Source of the DNA: Actinobacteria bacterium HGW-Actinobacteria-1
Lineage (GTDB): Bacteria > Actinomycetota > Coriobacteriia > Anaerosomatales > Anaerosomataceae
Assembly (NCBI GenBank): GCA_002841355.1
Contig: PHFB01000003.1
Span: 145,597 to 209,596, forward strand
Direction of reading: 5' to 3'
DNA: 64,000 nt
Shown: positions 32,459 through 41,849 of the stretch, one piece after another
Layout: the number at the start of each line of letters is the position of its first letter
Numbering within the stretch: position 1 is the first letter of the stretch
The notes under the pieces: generated by a model
The model's database searches: none
Told to the model about the DNA's origin: nothing
The model's input: the letters and a program-made list of their open reading frames with translations, nothing else
Position numbers and translations under genes: made by a program

Positions 32459-32844
32459 GCGCTGCCCCGTCTCGAACGGCATCCTATGTGCTCATCGCGG
32501 CGAGCATCCTCGCCGCGTCAGTCGGGCAGGCGCTCATGAAGAGCGGGCTCGCGGGCGTTGACGGAGCAGGGAGCGCGCTTTCGGTGCTTGGCAGTGCTGC
32601 CGGCCGCCCGGTCGTGTGGGTGGGGCTCATCTCGTACGCGCTTTCCTCGGCGCTCTGGCTTGTGGTGCTCTCGCGCGTCGAGCTCTCAGTGGCGTATCCG
32701 CTTGGCTCGCTCTCGTACGTGATCGTCGTGCTCGCCTCGCTTGCGATGGGGGAGCACGTCAGCGCGCTACGGTGGTTTGGCGTTGTGCTCATCGTGGGCG
32801 GTGTATGGGCGATCGGCGCCACAAGAGCCGGTGATGGCGCATGA
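32455..32844 (+). CDS. SMR/EamA-type small transporter subunit (ArnE/F-like), first of a pair
   Basis: 129 residues with four membrane helices. The motifs GQALMKSGLAG in helix 1 and LSVAYPLGSLSYVIVVLASL in helix 3 belong to the drug/metabolite (EmrE/ArnE-F) superfamily. ATG overlaps the GT2 stop by 4 nt and its own stop overlaps the next subunit by 4 nt. The pair most likely forms a heterodimeric flippase for the lipid-linked sugar made by the upstream GT2. Confidence 0.75.
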   Translation: MSAAPSRTASYVLIAASILAASVGQALMKSGLAGVDGAGSALSVLGSAAGRPVVWVGLISYALSSALWLVVLSRVELSVAYPLGSLSYVIVVLASLAMGEHVSALRWFGVVLIVGGVWAIGATRAGDGA

Positions 32845-33215
32845 GCCAGCTCCCTCTGATTCTCGGGACGGTCTCGTTCGTGGTCTGCGGCCAGCTGCTG
32901 CTCAAGACCGGCATGCGCCGGGTGGGCGTGATCGACGGTGAGCGCTTGCGCTCGCCGCTGCGGCTGGTCGTGGACGTCGTACGGACACCGGCGGTAGTGC
33001 TCGGCCTCGGCATCTACGGGGCCTCGGCGCTTGCGTGGATCGTGGTGCTCTCGCGCACGGAGCTCTCCTTCGCGTACCCTTTCCTTAGTCTCGCGTACGT
33101 CATCGTGACGGTTGCGGCGATGGTGCTTCTGGGCGAGCGGTTCTCGGCGCGCCAGTGGGCGGGACTTGTGGCAGTGGTGGCGGGCGTGTTGCTCGTGGCG
33201 TTGTCGGCAGGGTAG
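32841..33215 (+). CDS. SMR/EamA-type small transporter subunit (ArnE/F-like), second of a pair
   Basis: 124 residues, four membrane helices, with GQLLLKTGMRRVG in helix 1 and LSFAYPFLSLAYVIVTVAAM in helix 3. It is clearly paralogous to the preceding subunit. Such 4-helix proteins work as dimers, so two tandem genes suggest a heterodimer as in ArnE/ArnF. It ends 8 nt before wecB. Confidence 0.75.
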   Translation: MSQLPLILGTVSFVVCGQLLLKTGMRRVGVIDGERLRSPLRLVVDVVRTPAVVLGLGIYGASALAWIVVLSRTELSFAYPFLSLAYVIVTVAAMVLLGERFSARQWAGLVAVVAGVLLVALSAG

Positions 33216-33223
33216 GAGACTCG

Positions 33224-34336
33224 GTGACGCGATCGGTGCTCTTCGTGTTCGGAACGCGGCCGGAGGCCATCAAGATGGCTCCGGTGATCGAGCGCGTGCG
33301 CGACCACGACGGCTTGCGCGCCGTCGTCGCGGTCACCGCACAGCACCGGGAGATGCTCGACCAGGTGCTTGAGCTCTTCGGCATCGTGCCGGACTTCGAC
33401 CTCGATCTCATGCGCGATCGCCAGCTGCCCGAGGAGGTACTGGCGCGCGCGGTCACGGCGCTCTCGGCGCTCATCCGCGACACGCAGCCCGACATCGTCC
33501 TCGTGCAGGGCGACACCACCACGACGCTTGCCGGTGCGCTCGCCGGCTTCTACGCGCACGTCCCGGTGGGACACCTCGAGGCCGGCTTGCGCACGGGTAA
33601 CCTCGCAAGCCCGTTTCCCGAGGAAGCCAACCGCCGGCTCGTCTCGCAGCTGGCGGCGCTGAGCTTCGCTCCAACACGTCACGCAGCCGACCGGCTGCTT
33701 GCTGAGGGTGCGGATCCGGCGTCCGTCATCGTCACGGGCAACACGGTCGTCGACGCCGTCACCGAGGTCGCCACGCGTGCTGCGACGCTGCCGCCGGAGC
33801 TTGCGGCGCTCGTGAGCGGCGAGCGGCGGCTCGCGGTCGTCACCTTGCACCGACGTGAGAGCTGGGGCGAGCCGCTCGAGCAGGCGTGCCTCGGCGTACG
33901 CGACGTGCTCGACGCCGTGAGCGACCTGGTCGTCGTGCTTCCCGTGCACCGCAACCCGGTGGTCTCCGAAGTGGTGGAGCGTGTTCTCGGCGATCACGAG
34001 CGCGCGGTGCTCACCGACCCGCTCGGCTACCTTGAGTTCGTGCAGCTCCTGAAGGCGTGCACGATCGTGCTCTCGGACTCCGGCGGGCTGCAGGAAGAGG
34101 CGGCGGCGCTTGGCAAGCCACTGCTGTTGCTGCGCGAGACGACCGAGCGGCCCGAGGGTGCCGAGGCGGGCACGCTCAAGCTTGTCGGTACCGATCGCTC
34201 GGCGATCGCGCGTGAGACGCAAGCGCTGCTCTCCGACGCCGACGCGTATCGGGCAATGTCCGAGGCGCCCAACCCGTTCGGCGACGGTCGTGCCTCAGAA
34301 CGGATCGTTGCCGCTATCGAGGAGTTCCTCGCATGA
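33224..34336 (+). CDS. wecB: UDP-N-acetylglucosamine 2-epimerase (non-hydrolysing)
   Basis: Interconverts UDP-GlcNAc and UDP-ManNAc. 370 residues. The N-terminal FGTRPEAIKMAPVI, QHREMLDQVLELF, VQGDTTTTLAG, GHLEAGLRTGN, FPEEANRRLV and the C-terminal SDSGGLQEEAAALGKPLLLLRETTERPE are the family motifs. GTG 33224 has the SD AGGAG. The 3' end overlaps the GT39 gene by 4 nt. A second, more divergent family member is at 39281. Confidence 0.92.
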   Translation: MTRSVLFVFGTRPEAIKMAPVIERVRDHDGLRAVVAVTAQHREMLDQVLELFGIVPDFDLDLMRDRQLPEEVLARAVTALSALIRDTQPDIVLVQGDTTTTLAGALAGFYAHVPVGHLEAGLRTGNLASPFPEEANRRLVSQLAALSFAPTRHAADRLLAEGADPASVIVTGNTVVDAVTEVATRAATLPPELAALVSGERRLAVVTLHRRESWGEPLEQACLGVRDVLDAVSDLVVVLPVHRNPVVSEVVERVLGDHERAVLTDPLGYLEFVQLLKACTIVLSDSGGLQEEAAALGKPLLLLRETTERPEGAEAGTLKLVGTDRSAIARETQALLSDADAYRAMSEAPNPFGDGRASERIVAAIEEFLA

Positions 34337-35883
34337 AGCAGACCGAGAATCGACGCAAGCTCGTGATGCTGCTCGCGCTTGCCGCGATCCTGATCGTGGC
34401 ATTCGCACTTCGGGTGCACCGCATCGCCGATCCGATCGGCGGCTTCCACGCGTTCAACGAGGGCTTCTACACCAAGATCGCCGCCGGCGACATGCACCGG
34501 GGTGCGTTCGACTGGCTGATATCGCCCGCGGATCGCCTCAACCCACCGCTCTACTCGCTCGTCGTCACGGGGCTCTTCCTCGTCTTCGGACAGAGCGTTG
34601 CCCTTGCGCGTCTCGTCTCGGTCGCTGCCGGCGTGGCGACGGTGTACTACACGTTCCTGCTCGGGCGAACGCTTTATACCGAGCGTATCGGGCTGCTTGC
34701 GGCGGCCGTCCTTGCCGTCACGCCCGGATTCGCGCTCGTGAATCACAACATCCAGGTCGATTCGCTCATGGTCTTCTTCATCATCGCGGGCACCTACCAC
34801 TACATCCACGCGATCCCGAGTGACGATCGCCGAGAGGCGCTTGTCGGCGGCGCACTCATGGGCCTTGCACTGGCTACGAAGCTACCGGCTGCGGTTGCGC
34901 CGGTCGTCCTTGCGCTCTGGGAGACCTGGCGCACCCGAGGTGTGAAGTGGGTGCGGGCGAAGCGTGTTCTGCCGTTTACGGGCGGCATGTTCGCACTCGG
35001 CCTACCGTGGTACATCACGCGCCTCGTGATCGACGGTTCGTCGTATCTCTCCGGACAGGCCGCGCTTTCGGGCAATGCGGCAAGCGTGGATAGCTGGATT
35101 ACCTTCCGCTACAAGGTGCTGAACGAGCTTCTCTGGATGCTCTCTCCGGTGCTCGCTGCGCTGGCGATCGCGGCCATCATCTACCTGCTCCGCAAGCGCA
35201 GTTCGGGGGACCGTCTCGTGCTGCTCTCCGTCGGCGCGTACGTCGGCTTCTACCTGGTGTACAACTTCCACTCGTACTACCTGATACCGCTTGCGCCGTT
35301 CGTCGCCCTGGCCGTGGCGCGCGCGGCATTCGCGCTTGAACGGCGGATCCCCAGGACGTTGTGGGCTGCGGCTGTGGTGCTGCCGTACCTGCTTGTAGCC
35401 ACGATGATGATGTTCGCGGGCCAGAAGTACGGTCTGTGGTCGCCGTCGCAGGTGGCCGAGACGATACCCGCGCGCGCCGGAATCACCGTCTACGACACTT
35501 CCGAGATCGGCGGTTCGTATCAACCGGCGATTGACTACGCGCTCGCCCCTGCGACGGTCGTGCCGCTTCCCGAGGGGTTCGACCCCGCTCGTGACATCGC
35601 CGACGCCAGGCCGGGCGAGGCGTACATTCTCACGTCGCTGACGCTGACCTCGGACACCGGGGTCACGGTCGATCCGATCGCGGCGTACTCGGAGCATTTC
35701 ACGAGCATCAGGCTCTTCGGTTTCGAACTCGAGCAGGTTGCGCCGAATCGGCACTTCTTCGGCAATGGCGTGTGGCATGTGGAGTGGCGCGGCGCCCCGT
35801 ACTTCGGCTCGAGTGTCCGGGAGAGCGACACGTACATCCGACTCTACGATGCGAAGGCGTTCCGCGACTTCCTCACCGAGTAG
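34333..35883 (+). CDS. GT39/ArnT-like polyprenyl-phosphate-sugar glycosyltransferase
   Basis: 516 residues with about 11-12 membrane helices (GT-C fold). The first extracytoplasmic loop has the acidic catalytic region (FHAFNEGFYTKIAAG), and ADRLNPPLYSLV resembles the conserved PMT/ArnT loop. A C-terminal extracytoplasmic domain of about 150 residues follows the last helix. It would transfer sugar from polyprenyl phosphate to a glycan or protein on the outer face, with the GT2 and SMR pair as supply. Acceptor unknown. Confidence 0.75.
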   Translation: MKQTENRRKLVMLLALAAILIVAFALRVHRIADPIGGFHAFNEGFYTKIAAGDMHRGAFDWLISPADRLNPPLYSLVVTGLFLVFGQSVALARLVSVAAGVATVYYTFLLGRTLYTERIGLLAAAVLAVTPGFALVNHNIQVDSLMVFFIIAGTYHYIHAIPSDDRREALVGGALMGLALATKLPAAVAPVVLALWETWRTRGVKWVRAKRVLPFTGGMFALGLPWYITRLVIDGSSYLSGQAALSGNAASVDSWITFRYKVLNELLWMLSPVLAALAIAAIIYLLRKRSSGDRLVLLSVGAYVGFYLVYNFHSYYLIPLAPFVALAVARAAFALERRIPRTLWAAAVVLPYLLVATMMMFAGQKYGLWSPSQVAETIPARAGITVYDTSEIGGSYQPAIDYALAPATVVPLPEGFDPARDIADARPGEAYILTSLTLTSDTGVTVDPIAAYSEHFTSIRLFGFELEQVAPNRHFFGNGVWHVEWRGAPYFGSSVRESDTYIRLYDAKAFRDFLTE

Positions 35884-35886
35884 CCC

Positions 35887-35895
35887 TGGTATACT
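35887..35895 (+). promoter_or_regulatory. Extended -10 promoter for hemL
   Basis: TGGTATACT (35887-35895) is an extended -10 (TGn-TATACT). It overlaps just after the stop of the GT39 gene. Start of transcription is expected near 35902, giving a leader of about 45 nt to hemL. Confidence 0.55.
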
Positions 35896-35946
35896 CTCCG
35901 AGTGCATTTACGGTGGCGCAGCGCGCCCGAAAGGAGCTCTTCTCCC

Positions 35947-37230
35947 ATGCAGCACACGAACTCTTCGCGTCTGTTCGCCGAAGCGGGACGTTTCATCCCC
36001 GGCGGCGTGAACTCCCCCGTCCGCGCCTTCAAGAGCGTGGGTGCCGAGCCGGTCTTCTACGACCGCGCGAAGGGCTCCCGCGTCTGGGACGTGGACGGCA
36101 ACGAGTACGTCGACTTCGTCGCCTCCTGGGGTCCGATGATCCTGGGGCACGCGCCCGAGGACGTTCTTGCCGCAGTACGCGAGCAGCTCGAGCGCGGCAC
36201 CAGCTACGGCGCGCCCACGGAGGTCGAGGTCCGCATGGCCGAGGCGGTCATCAACGCGGTTCCGTCCGTGGAGATGGTGCGCATGGTCTCCTCGGGCACC
36301 GAGGCGACGATGAGTGCGATCCGCCTCGCGCGCGGCTACACCGGACGCGAGAAGTTCATCAAGTTCGACGGCAACTACCACGGCCACTCCGACGCGCTCT
36401 TGTGCGCGGCGGGCAGCGGGCTCGTGACACTCGGCATCCCCGGCACGCCCGGCGTGACCGCCGGCGCGACCGCCGACACAATCGTGCTGCCGTACAACGA
36501 CCTCGACGCCGTCTCGGCGGCGCTTGCCGAGGTGGGCGAGCAGGTGGCGGCCATCATCCTGGAGCCGATCGCAGGCAACATGGGCGTCGTTCCGCCAGCC
36601 GAGGGATACCTCGCAGGCCTGCGCGCGCTCTGCGACGAGTACGGCGTCGTGCTCATCTTCGACGAGGTCATCTCCGGCTTCCGAGTGGCGCTTGGTGGCG
36701 CGCAGGAGCTCTATGGCGTCACCCCGGACCTCACCACGCTCGGCAAGATCATCGGTGGCGGTTTCCCGGTGGGTGCCTTCGGCGGCAAGCGCGAGATCAT
36801 GGAGCACCTTGCACCGGTCGGCCCCGTCTACCAGGCCGGGACGCTCTCGGGCAACCCGGTGGCGATGATCGCTGGCCTCGCGCTCATCGACGCGCTCAGC
36901 AAGCCTGGCGTGTACGCCGAGCTCGAGCGCAAGGGCGCGCTCCTCGAGTCCGGCCTTCGCTCGGCGGTGGCCGCGGCCGGTATCGACGCGTACCTCACTC
37001 GTGTGGGCTCGATGGCGTGCATGTTCTTCACCGCCGAGACGGTCCGCGACTGGAAGTCAGCCGCCACGTGCGACACCGAGCGCTATGCCCGCTACTTCAA
37101 GGGCATGCTCGATCGCGGCATCACACTCGCGCCGAGCCAGTTCGAGGCGACGTTCGTCGGACTTGCGCACAGTGACGCCGACATCATCACGATGACCGAT
37201 GCCGCTGCCGAGGTGCTCGCGGGCCTGTAG
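35947..37230 (+). CDS. hemL: Glutamate-1-semialdehyde 2,1-aminomutase
   Basis: Converts glutamate-1-semialdehyde to 5-aminolevulinate, the step after HemA. 427 residues, normal length. The PLP-binding lysine is in TLGKIIGGGFPVGAFGG; FIPGGVNSPVRAF, SSGTEATMSAIRLARGYTGR and YQAGTLSGNPVAM are family hallmarks. ATG 35947 has the SD AAAGGAG. It sits about 4 kb from the main haem block, between sugar genes, with its own promoter. Confidence 0.96.
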   Translation: MQHTNSSRLFAEAGRFIPGGVNSPVRAFKSVGAEPVFYDRAKGSRVWDVDGNEYVDFVASWGPMILGHAPEDVLAAVREQLERGTSYGAPTEVEVRMAEAVINAVPSVEMVRMVSSGTEATMSAIRLARGYTGREKFIKFDGNYHGHSDALLCAAGSGLVTLGIPGTPGVTAGATADTIVLPYNDLDAVSAALAEVGEQVAAIILEPIAGNMGVVPPAEGYLAGLRALCDEYGVVLIFDEVISGFRVALGGAQELYGVTPDLTTLGKIIGGGFPVGAFGGKREIMEHLAPVGPVYQAGTLSGNPVAMIAGLALIDALSKPGVYAELERKGALLESGLRSAVAAAGIDAYLTRVGSMACMFFTAETVRDWKSAATCDTERYARYFKGMLDRGITLAPSQFEATFVGLAHSDADIITMTDAAAEVLAGL

Positions 37231-37324
37231 GTCCGCGCGGAGTGCGTCGTGGTGGTAACCTAGTAGTTTGTTCGTTCGAAATCGTCGCGCGGTAGCCTCG
37301 CGCGGAAGGCGAGGGCACGAGAGC

Positions 37325-38176
<852 letters not shown>

Positions 38177-38224
38177 AGCGAAGCATACCGTCGCGCGCAG
38201 GCGCATGGATTCCGGAGGCACGAC

Positions 38225-39280
38225 GTGTCGAAGTTGTTCGAAGGCAAACACGTTCTCGTAACCGGGGGTACCGGGTCGCTCGGCCAGGTTCTTACCCGAA
38301 GGCTGCTTTCAGGTTCCGAAGGCGTGCCTGAGAGCGTGACGGTCTTCTCGCGCGACGAGGCGAAGCAGCACTACATGCGGCTCGACTTCATGCAGCGCCG
38401 CAATGCCACCGACGAGGTGATCTTCGAGAACTCGCGCCAGGCACTGCGGTTCATCATCGGCGACGTGCGCGACTACGCGAGCGTGGTCCGAGCCGCACAG
38501 AACGCCGACATCGTGTTCGCTGCCGCTGCGCTCAAGCAGGTCCCTAGCTGCGAGTACTACCCCTGGGAGGCCGTGCGCACGAACATCGCCGGTGCCGAGA
38601 ACCTCGTTCGCGCCATCGCCGAGAACAGACTGCCCGTCGAGACCGTCGTCGGCATCTCCACCGACAAGGCATGCAAGCCCGTGAACGTGATGGGCATGAC
38701 GAAAGCCATCCAGGAGCGCGTCTACATCGACGGCAACCTGCGCGCCCCGGACACGCGGTTCATCGCCGCCCGCTACGGCAATGTGCTCGCGTCGCGCGGC
38801 TCGGTGGTTCCGCTCTTCCTCGATCAGATCGCGGCTGGCGGCCCCGTCACCATCACGACCGCCGACATGACGCGCTTTCTGCTCACCCTCGAAGACGCCG
38901 TCGACACCATCTTCGCGGCGGTCCGCTCGGCATCGCCCGGCGAGACGTACATCCCCAAGTGCCCCAGCGCCAAGATGACCGACCTAGCGCGCTTCCTGAT
39001 CGGCGACAAGGACATCGAGATGATCATCACCGGTATCCGCCCGGGTGAGAAGATCCACGAGATCCTGCTCTCCGAGGAGGAGGCCACGCGCACCATCGCG
39101 GGCCACGAAGGATATTTCGCGCTTCGCCCGATGTTGCCGGAGCTCGCGGGCCCCGTCACCGAGCCGGCGCTCGTAGGCGACTACAGCTCCGCGGGCGCTC
39201 TCATGACACCCGAGGCCCTCGCGAAGTTCCTGGCCGAGAAAATCCCCGAAGTCGTGGGCGAAAGCTACCTGGAGGCGTAG
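38225..39280 (+). CDS. CapE/WbjB-like UDP-GlcNAc 4,6-dehydratase/5-epimerase
   Basis: Extended SDR of 351 residues. The Rossmann motif is VTGGTGSLGQVLTRRLL near residues 12-28. The catalytic region is AAALKQVP; as in CapE/FlaA1, the usual YxxxK tyrosine is replaced (MGMTKAIQE). ISTDKA and RYGNVLASRGSVVPLF are family motifs. It is expected to form UDP-2-acetamido-2,6-dideoxy-L-arabino-hexos-4-ulose. GTG 38225 has the SD GGAGG. It is followed by reductase and 2-epimerase genes that complete an L-amino-sugar route. Confidence 0.85.
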   Translation: MSKLFEGKHVLVTGGTGSLGQVLTRRLLSGSEGVPESVTVFSRDEAKQHYMRLDFMQRRNATDEVIFENSRQALRFIIGDVRDYASVVRAAQNADIVFAAAALKQVPSCEYYPWEAVRTNIAGAENLVRAIAENRLPVETVVGISTDKACKPVNVMGMTKAIQERVYIDGNLRAPDTRFIAARYGNVLASRGSVVPLFLDQIAAGGPVTITTADMTRFLLTLEDAVDTIFAAVRSASPGETYIPKCPSAKMTDLARFLIGDKDIEMIITGIRPGEKIHEILLSEEEATRTIAGHEGYFALRPMLPELAGPVTEPALVGDYSSAGALMTPEALAKFLAEKIPEVVGESYLEA

Positions 39281-40357
39281 ATGCCGAAAGTCATGACCCT
39301 GCTCGGCACGCGGCCCGAGATCATCCGGCTCTCGCGCGTCATCGAGGTGCTCGACGAGACGTGCGACCACCTGCTGGTGCACACCGGCCAGAACTACGAT
39401 GATCGCCTCTCGGGCATGTTCTTCCGCGAGTTGGGCGTTCGCGAGCCCGATGTCTACATGGGCGTGCGGGGCACCGGCTTCGCCGATCAGATCGGGCAGA
39501 TGCTCGCCCGCGCCGAGGAACTCTTCGCCGCCGAGAAGCCCGACACGGTGCTCATCCTGGGCGACACGAACACCGGCATCGCGGCGTTCGTCGCCAAGCG
39601 CATGGGCATCCGGGTGTGCCACATGGAAGCGGGCAACCGCTGCTACGACGACCGCGTGCCGGAGGAAGTGAACCGGCGCGTCATCGACCACTCCTCGAGC
39701 GTGCTCATGCCGTACACGTACCGCAGTGCCGAGAACCTCGTCCGCGAGGGCATCGAGCGCGAGCGGATCTTCGTGACCGGCAACCCGATCAAAGAGGTGC
39801 TCGACTTCTACTCGCCGCAGATCGACGCCGCGGACCCGTTCACGGCGTTCGACGTGCTTCCCGATGAGTACTTCCTCGTGACGGCGCACCGTGCCGAGAC
39901 GACCGACGATCCCGCCCGTCTCGCTTCGCTGGTCGAGGCGCTCAACAGCGCCGTCGAGCAGTACGGCATGCCGGCGCTCGCGTCGCTTCACCCGCGAACG
40001 GCGGACAAGATGCAGCAGTTCGGCGTGGCCGAGGGTGCCGTTCGCTTCGTCCCGCCGATGGGCCTGTTCGACTTCGTCCGCCTCGAGAAGGAGGCGTTCT
40101 GCGTCCTCTCTGACAGCGGTACCGTGCAGGAGGAATGCTGCATCTTCGGCGTGCCGACAGTCACGATGCGCGATGTCACCGAGCGTCCCGAGACCATCGA
40201 GTGCGGCAGCAACATCCTCGCCGGCGTAGAGGCCGAGCGGATCTTGCCCGCCATCGACCTGGCGGTACGTTCCGCTGGCACCTGGACGCCGCCCGCCGAG
40301 TACCTCGCTCGCAACGTCTCCGATATCGTCGCCCGTATCGTGCTGGGGATCGCGTGA
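39281..40357 (+). CDS. UDP-GlcNAc 2-epimerase family protein (CapG/WbjD-like)
   Basis: 358 residues. It shares the WecB fold (TLLGTRPEIIRLSRVI, HTGQNYDDRLS, LGDTNTG, HMEAGNRCYDDRVPEEVNRRVIDH, SDSGTVQEECCIFGVPTVTMRDVTERPET). HTGQNYD and AGNRC(Y/F)D are the marks of the CapG/WbjD/WbvD branch acting on L-hexosamines rather than WecB. ATG abuts the preceding stop. The stop overlaps the next gene (GTGA, 40354-40357). Confidence 0.82.
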   Translation: MPKVMTLLGTRPEIIRLSRVIEVLDETCDHLLVHTGQNYDDRLSGMFFRELGVREPDVYMGVRGTGFADQIGQMLARAEELFAAEKPDTVLILGDTNTGIAAFVAKRMGIRVCHMEAGNRCYDDRVPEEVNRRVIDHSSSVLMPYTYRSAENLVREGIERERIFVTGNPIKEVLDFYSPQIDAADPFTAFDVLPDEYFLVTAHRAETTDDPARLASLVEALNSAVEQYGMPALASLHPRTADKMQQFGVAEGAVRFVPPMGLFDFVRLEKEAFCVLSDSGTVQEECCIFGVPTVTMRDVTERPETIECGSNILAGVEAERILPAIDLAVRSAGTWTPPAEYLARNVSDIVARIVLGIA

Positions 40358-41259
40358 GCACGAGCCGCATCCTGGTCGTCGGCGCGAGCGGCATGCTCGG
40401 GCATGAGGCGATGCGCGTTCTCGCGCCTGACTTCGAGGTCTGGGGGGCGTGCCGGAACCCCGAGTTGCTGCCCGACCTCGGCGTACCCGAGGAACGGCTG
40501 CTCGGCGGTCTGGACGCCACGGATCCCGGCGACGCGTATCGACTGCTCGATATGGTCGAGCCCGACGTCGTGATCAACGCGCTTGGCATCGTGAAGCACC
40601 GCCCCGAGGCCACCGACGCGATCCCGTCGATCGAAGTGAACAGCCTGTGGCCGCATGTGCTTGCCGACGCGTGCGTGGCCGCAAACGCGCGCATGGTGCA
40701 CGTGAGCACCGACTGCGTCTTCAGCGGCAGCCGGGGCGGCTACCGAGAGGACGACGTGCCGGACGCATTCGACCTCTACGGACGCTCGAAGCTCCTCGGT
40801 GAGGTGACCGAGTGCGAGAACGTCGTAACGCTTCGGACCTCCATCATCGGCTGGCAGCTCGGCGATCCGATCGGCCTGGTCGCGTGGTTCGCCGCGCACC
40901 GACACGAGGCGCTCAAGGGCTTCACGAAGGCGGTCTTCAGCGGACTCACGACGCAGGCGCTCACCGAGATGATCCGCGATGTCGTGCTGCCCGATGCAAG
41001 CCTCTCTGGACTGTGGCACGTCTCCGCCGAGCCGATCGACAAGCACACGCTGCTCTCGGAGCTTGCCGAGAAGCTCGATTGGGACGTGAACCTGACGCCG
41101 TCAGAGGCGTTCGTCATCGACCGCACCCTCGATAGCTCGCGGTTCCGCGAGCGCACCGGCTGGACGCCGCCGAGCTGGGACGAGATGCTCGAAGCGCTGG
41201 CTGCGGAGTGGGTGCAGGACATGGACGCAGATCGATCGACAGCCGACCGCGCGAGATAG
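40354..41259 (+). CDS. RmlD-like SDR reductase of nucleotide-sugar synthesis
   Basis: 301 residues, dTDP-4-dehydrorhamnose reductase family. The cofactor motif is VVGASGMLGHEAMRVL, the catalytic Thr/Tyr/Lys set is VSTDCVFSG and YGRSKLLGE. It has no C-terminal cupin, unlike CapF/WbjC. With the dehydratase and CapG-like neighbours this resembles the WbvR-type arrangement reported for UDP-L-QuiNAc, though UDP-L-FucNAc remains possible. GTG 40354 overlaps the upstream stop. Confidence 0.78.
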   Translation: MSTSRILVVGASGMLGHEAMRVLAPDFEVWGACRNPELLPDLGVPEERLLGGLDATDPGDAYRLLDMVEPDVVINALGIVKHRPEATDAIPSIEVNSLWPHVLADACVAANARMVHVSTDCVFSGSRGGYREDDVPDAFDLYGRSKLLGEVTECENVVTLRTSIIGWQLGDPIGLVAWFAAHRHEALKGFTKAVFSGLTTQALTEMIRDVVLPDASLSGLWHVSAEPIDKHTLLSELAEKLDWDVNLTPSEAFVIDRTLDSSRFRERTGWTPPSWDEMLEALAAEWVQDMDADRSTADRAR

Positions 41260-41264
41260 GAACG

Positions 41265-41849
41265 GTGCCGCCTGTGTTCGGACGACGCAAAGACGACTGG
41301 AAGAACGATCCGCTGAAGTGGCACATCCAGTTCATCGCTGATCTCGCCCGGCTGCTTAAGCCTGAGGTCTACGTTGAACTCGGCGTTCATCGGGCCGAGT
41401 TGTTCAACCAGGTTCTACCGCACGCTGGGCGGCTCATCGGTGTAGACATCGACCTGACGTCAGGCGACTTCATGCGAACGTCCGAGAGGGCTCGGTTCGT
41501 CTGCAGTACGACGGGGGCGTTCGTGGAGGAGTTGCGTGAGAACCCGGTTCTCATCGACCTTCTGTTCATCGACGCCGACCACTGCGCCGAATCGGTTCTC
41601 CAGGACTTCCGCGACTACTTCCCATTCGTGCGCCAGCACGGGATCATATTGCTCCACGACACGCACCCCGGGAACGCACAGCTCATCGAGCCCGGCTGGT
41701 GCGGTGACGCTTACAAGGCGATCGAGGTGCTCCAGCACGAATCCGGCGGGTTCGAGATGATGACGATTCCGGTCTCGCCCGGGCTGACGCTGTGCCGAAA
41801 GCGTATCGCGCAGCTTTCGTGGATGGAGTCTGAGGGGGCTACCGCATGA
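41265..41849 (+). CDS. Class I SAM-dependent methyltransferase
   Basis: 194 residues with a Methyltransf_24-like core: motif I YVELGVHRAELFN, then DIDL, and the central LLFIDADHCAESVLQDFRDYFPFV and IILLHDTHPG. It probably methylates a sugar in the polysaccharide pathway. The GTG start at 41265 follows AGGAAC; GTG 41274 is an alternative. The stop overlaps the next glycosyltransferase by 4 nt. Confidence 0.75.
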   Translation: MPPVFGRRKDDWKNDPLKWHIQFIADLARLLKPEVYVELGVHRAELFNQVLPHAGRLIGVDIDLTSGDFMRTSERARFVCSTTGAFVEELRENPVLIDLLFIDADHCAESVLQDFRDYFPFVRQHGIILLHDTHPGNAQLIEPGWCGDAYKAIEVLQHESGGFEMMTIPVSPGLTLCRKRIAQLSWMESEGATA

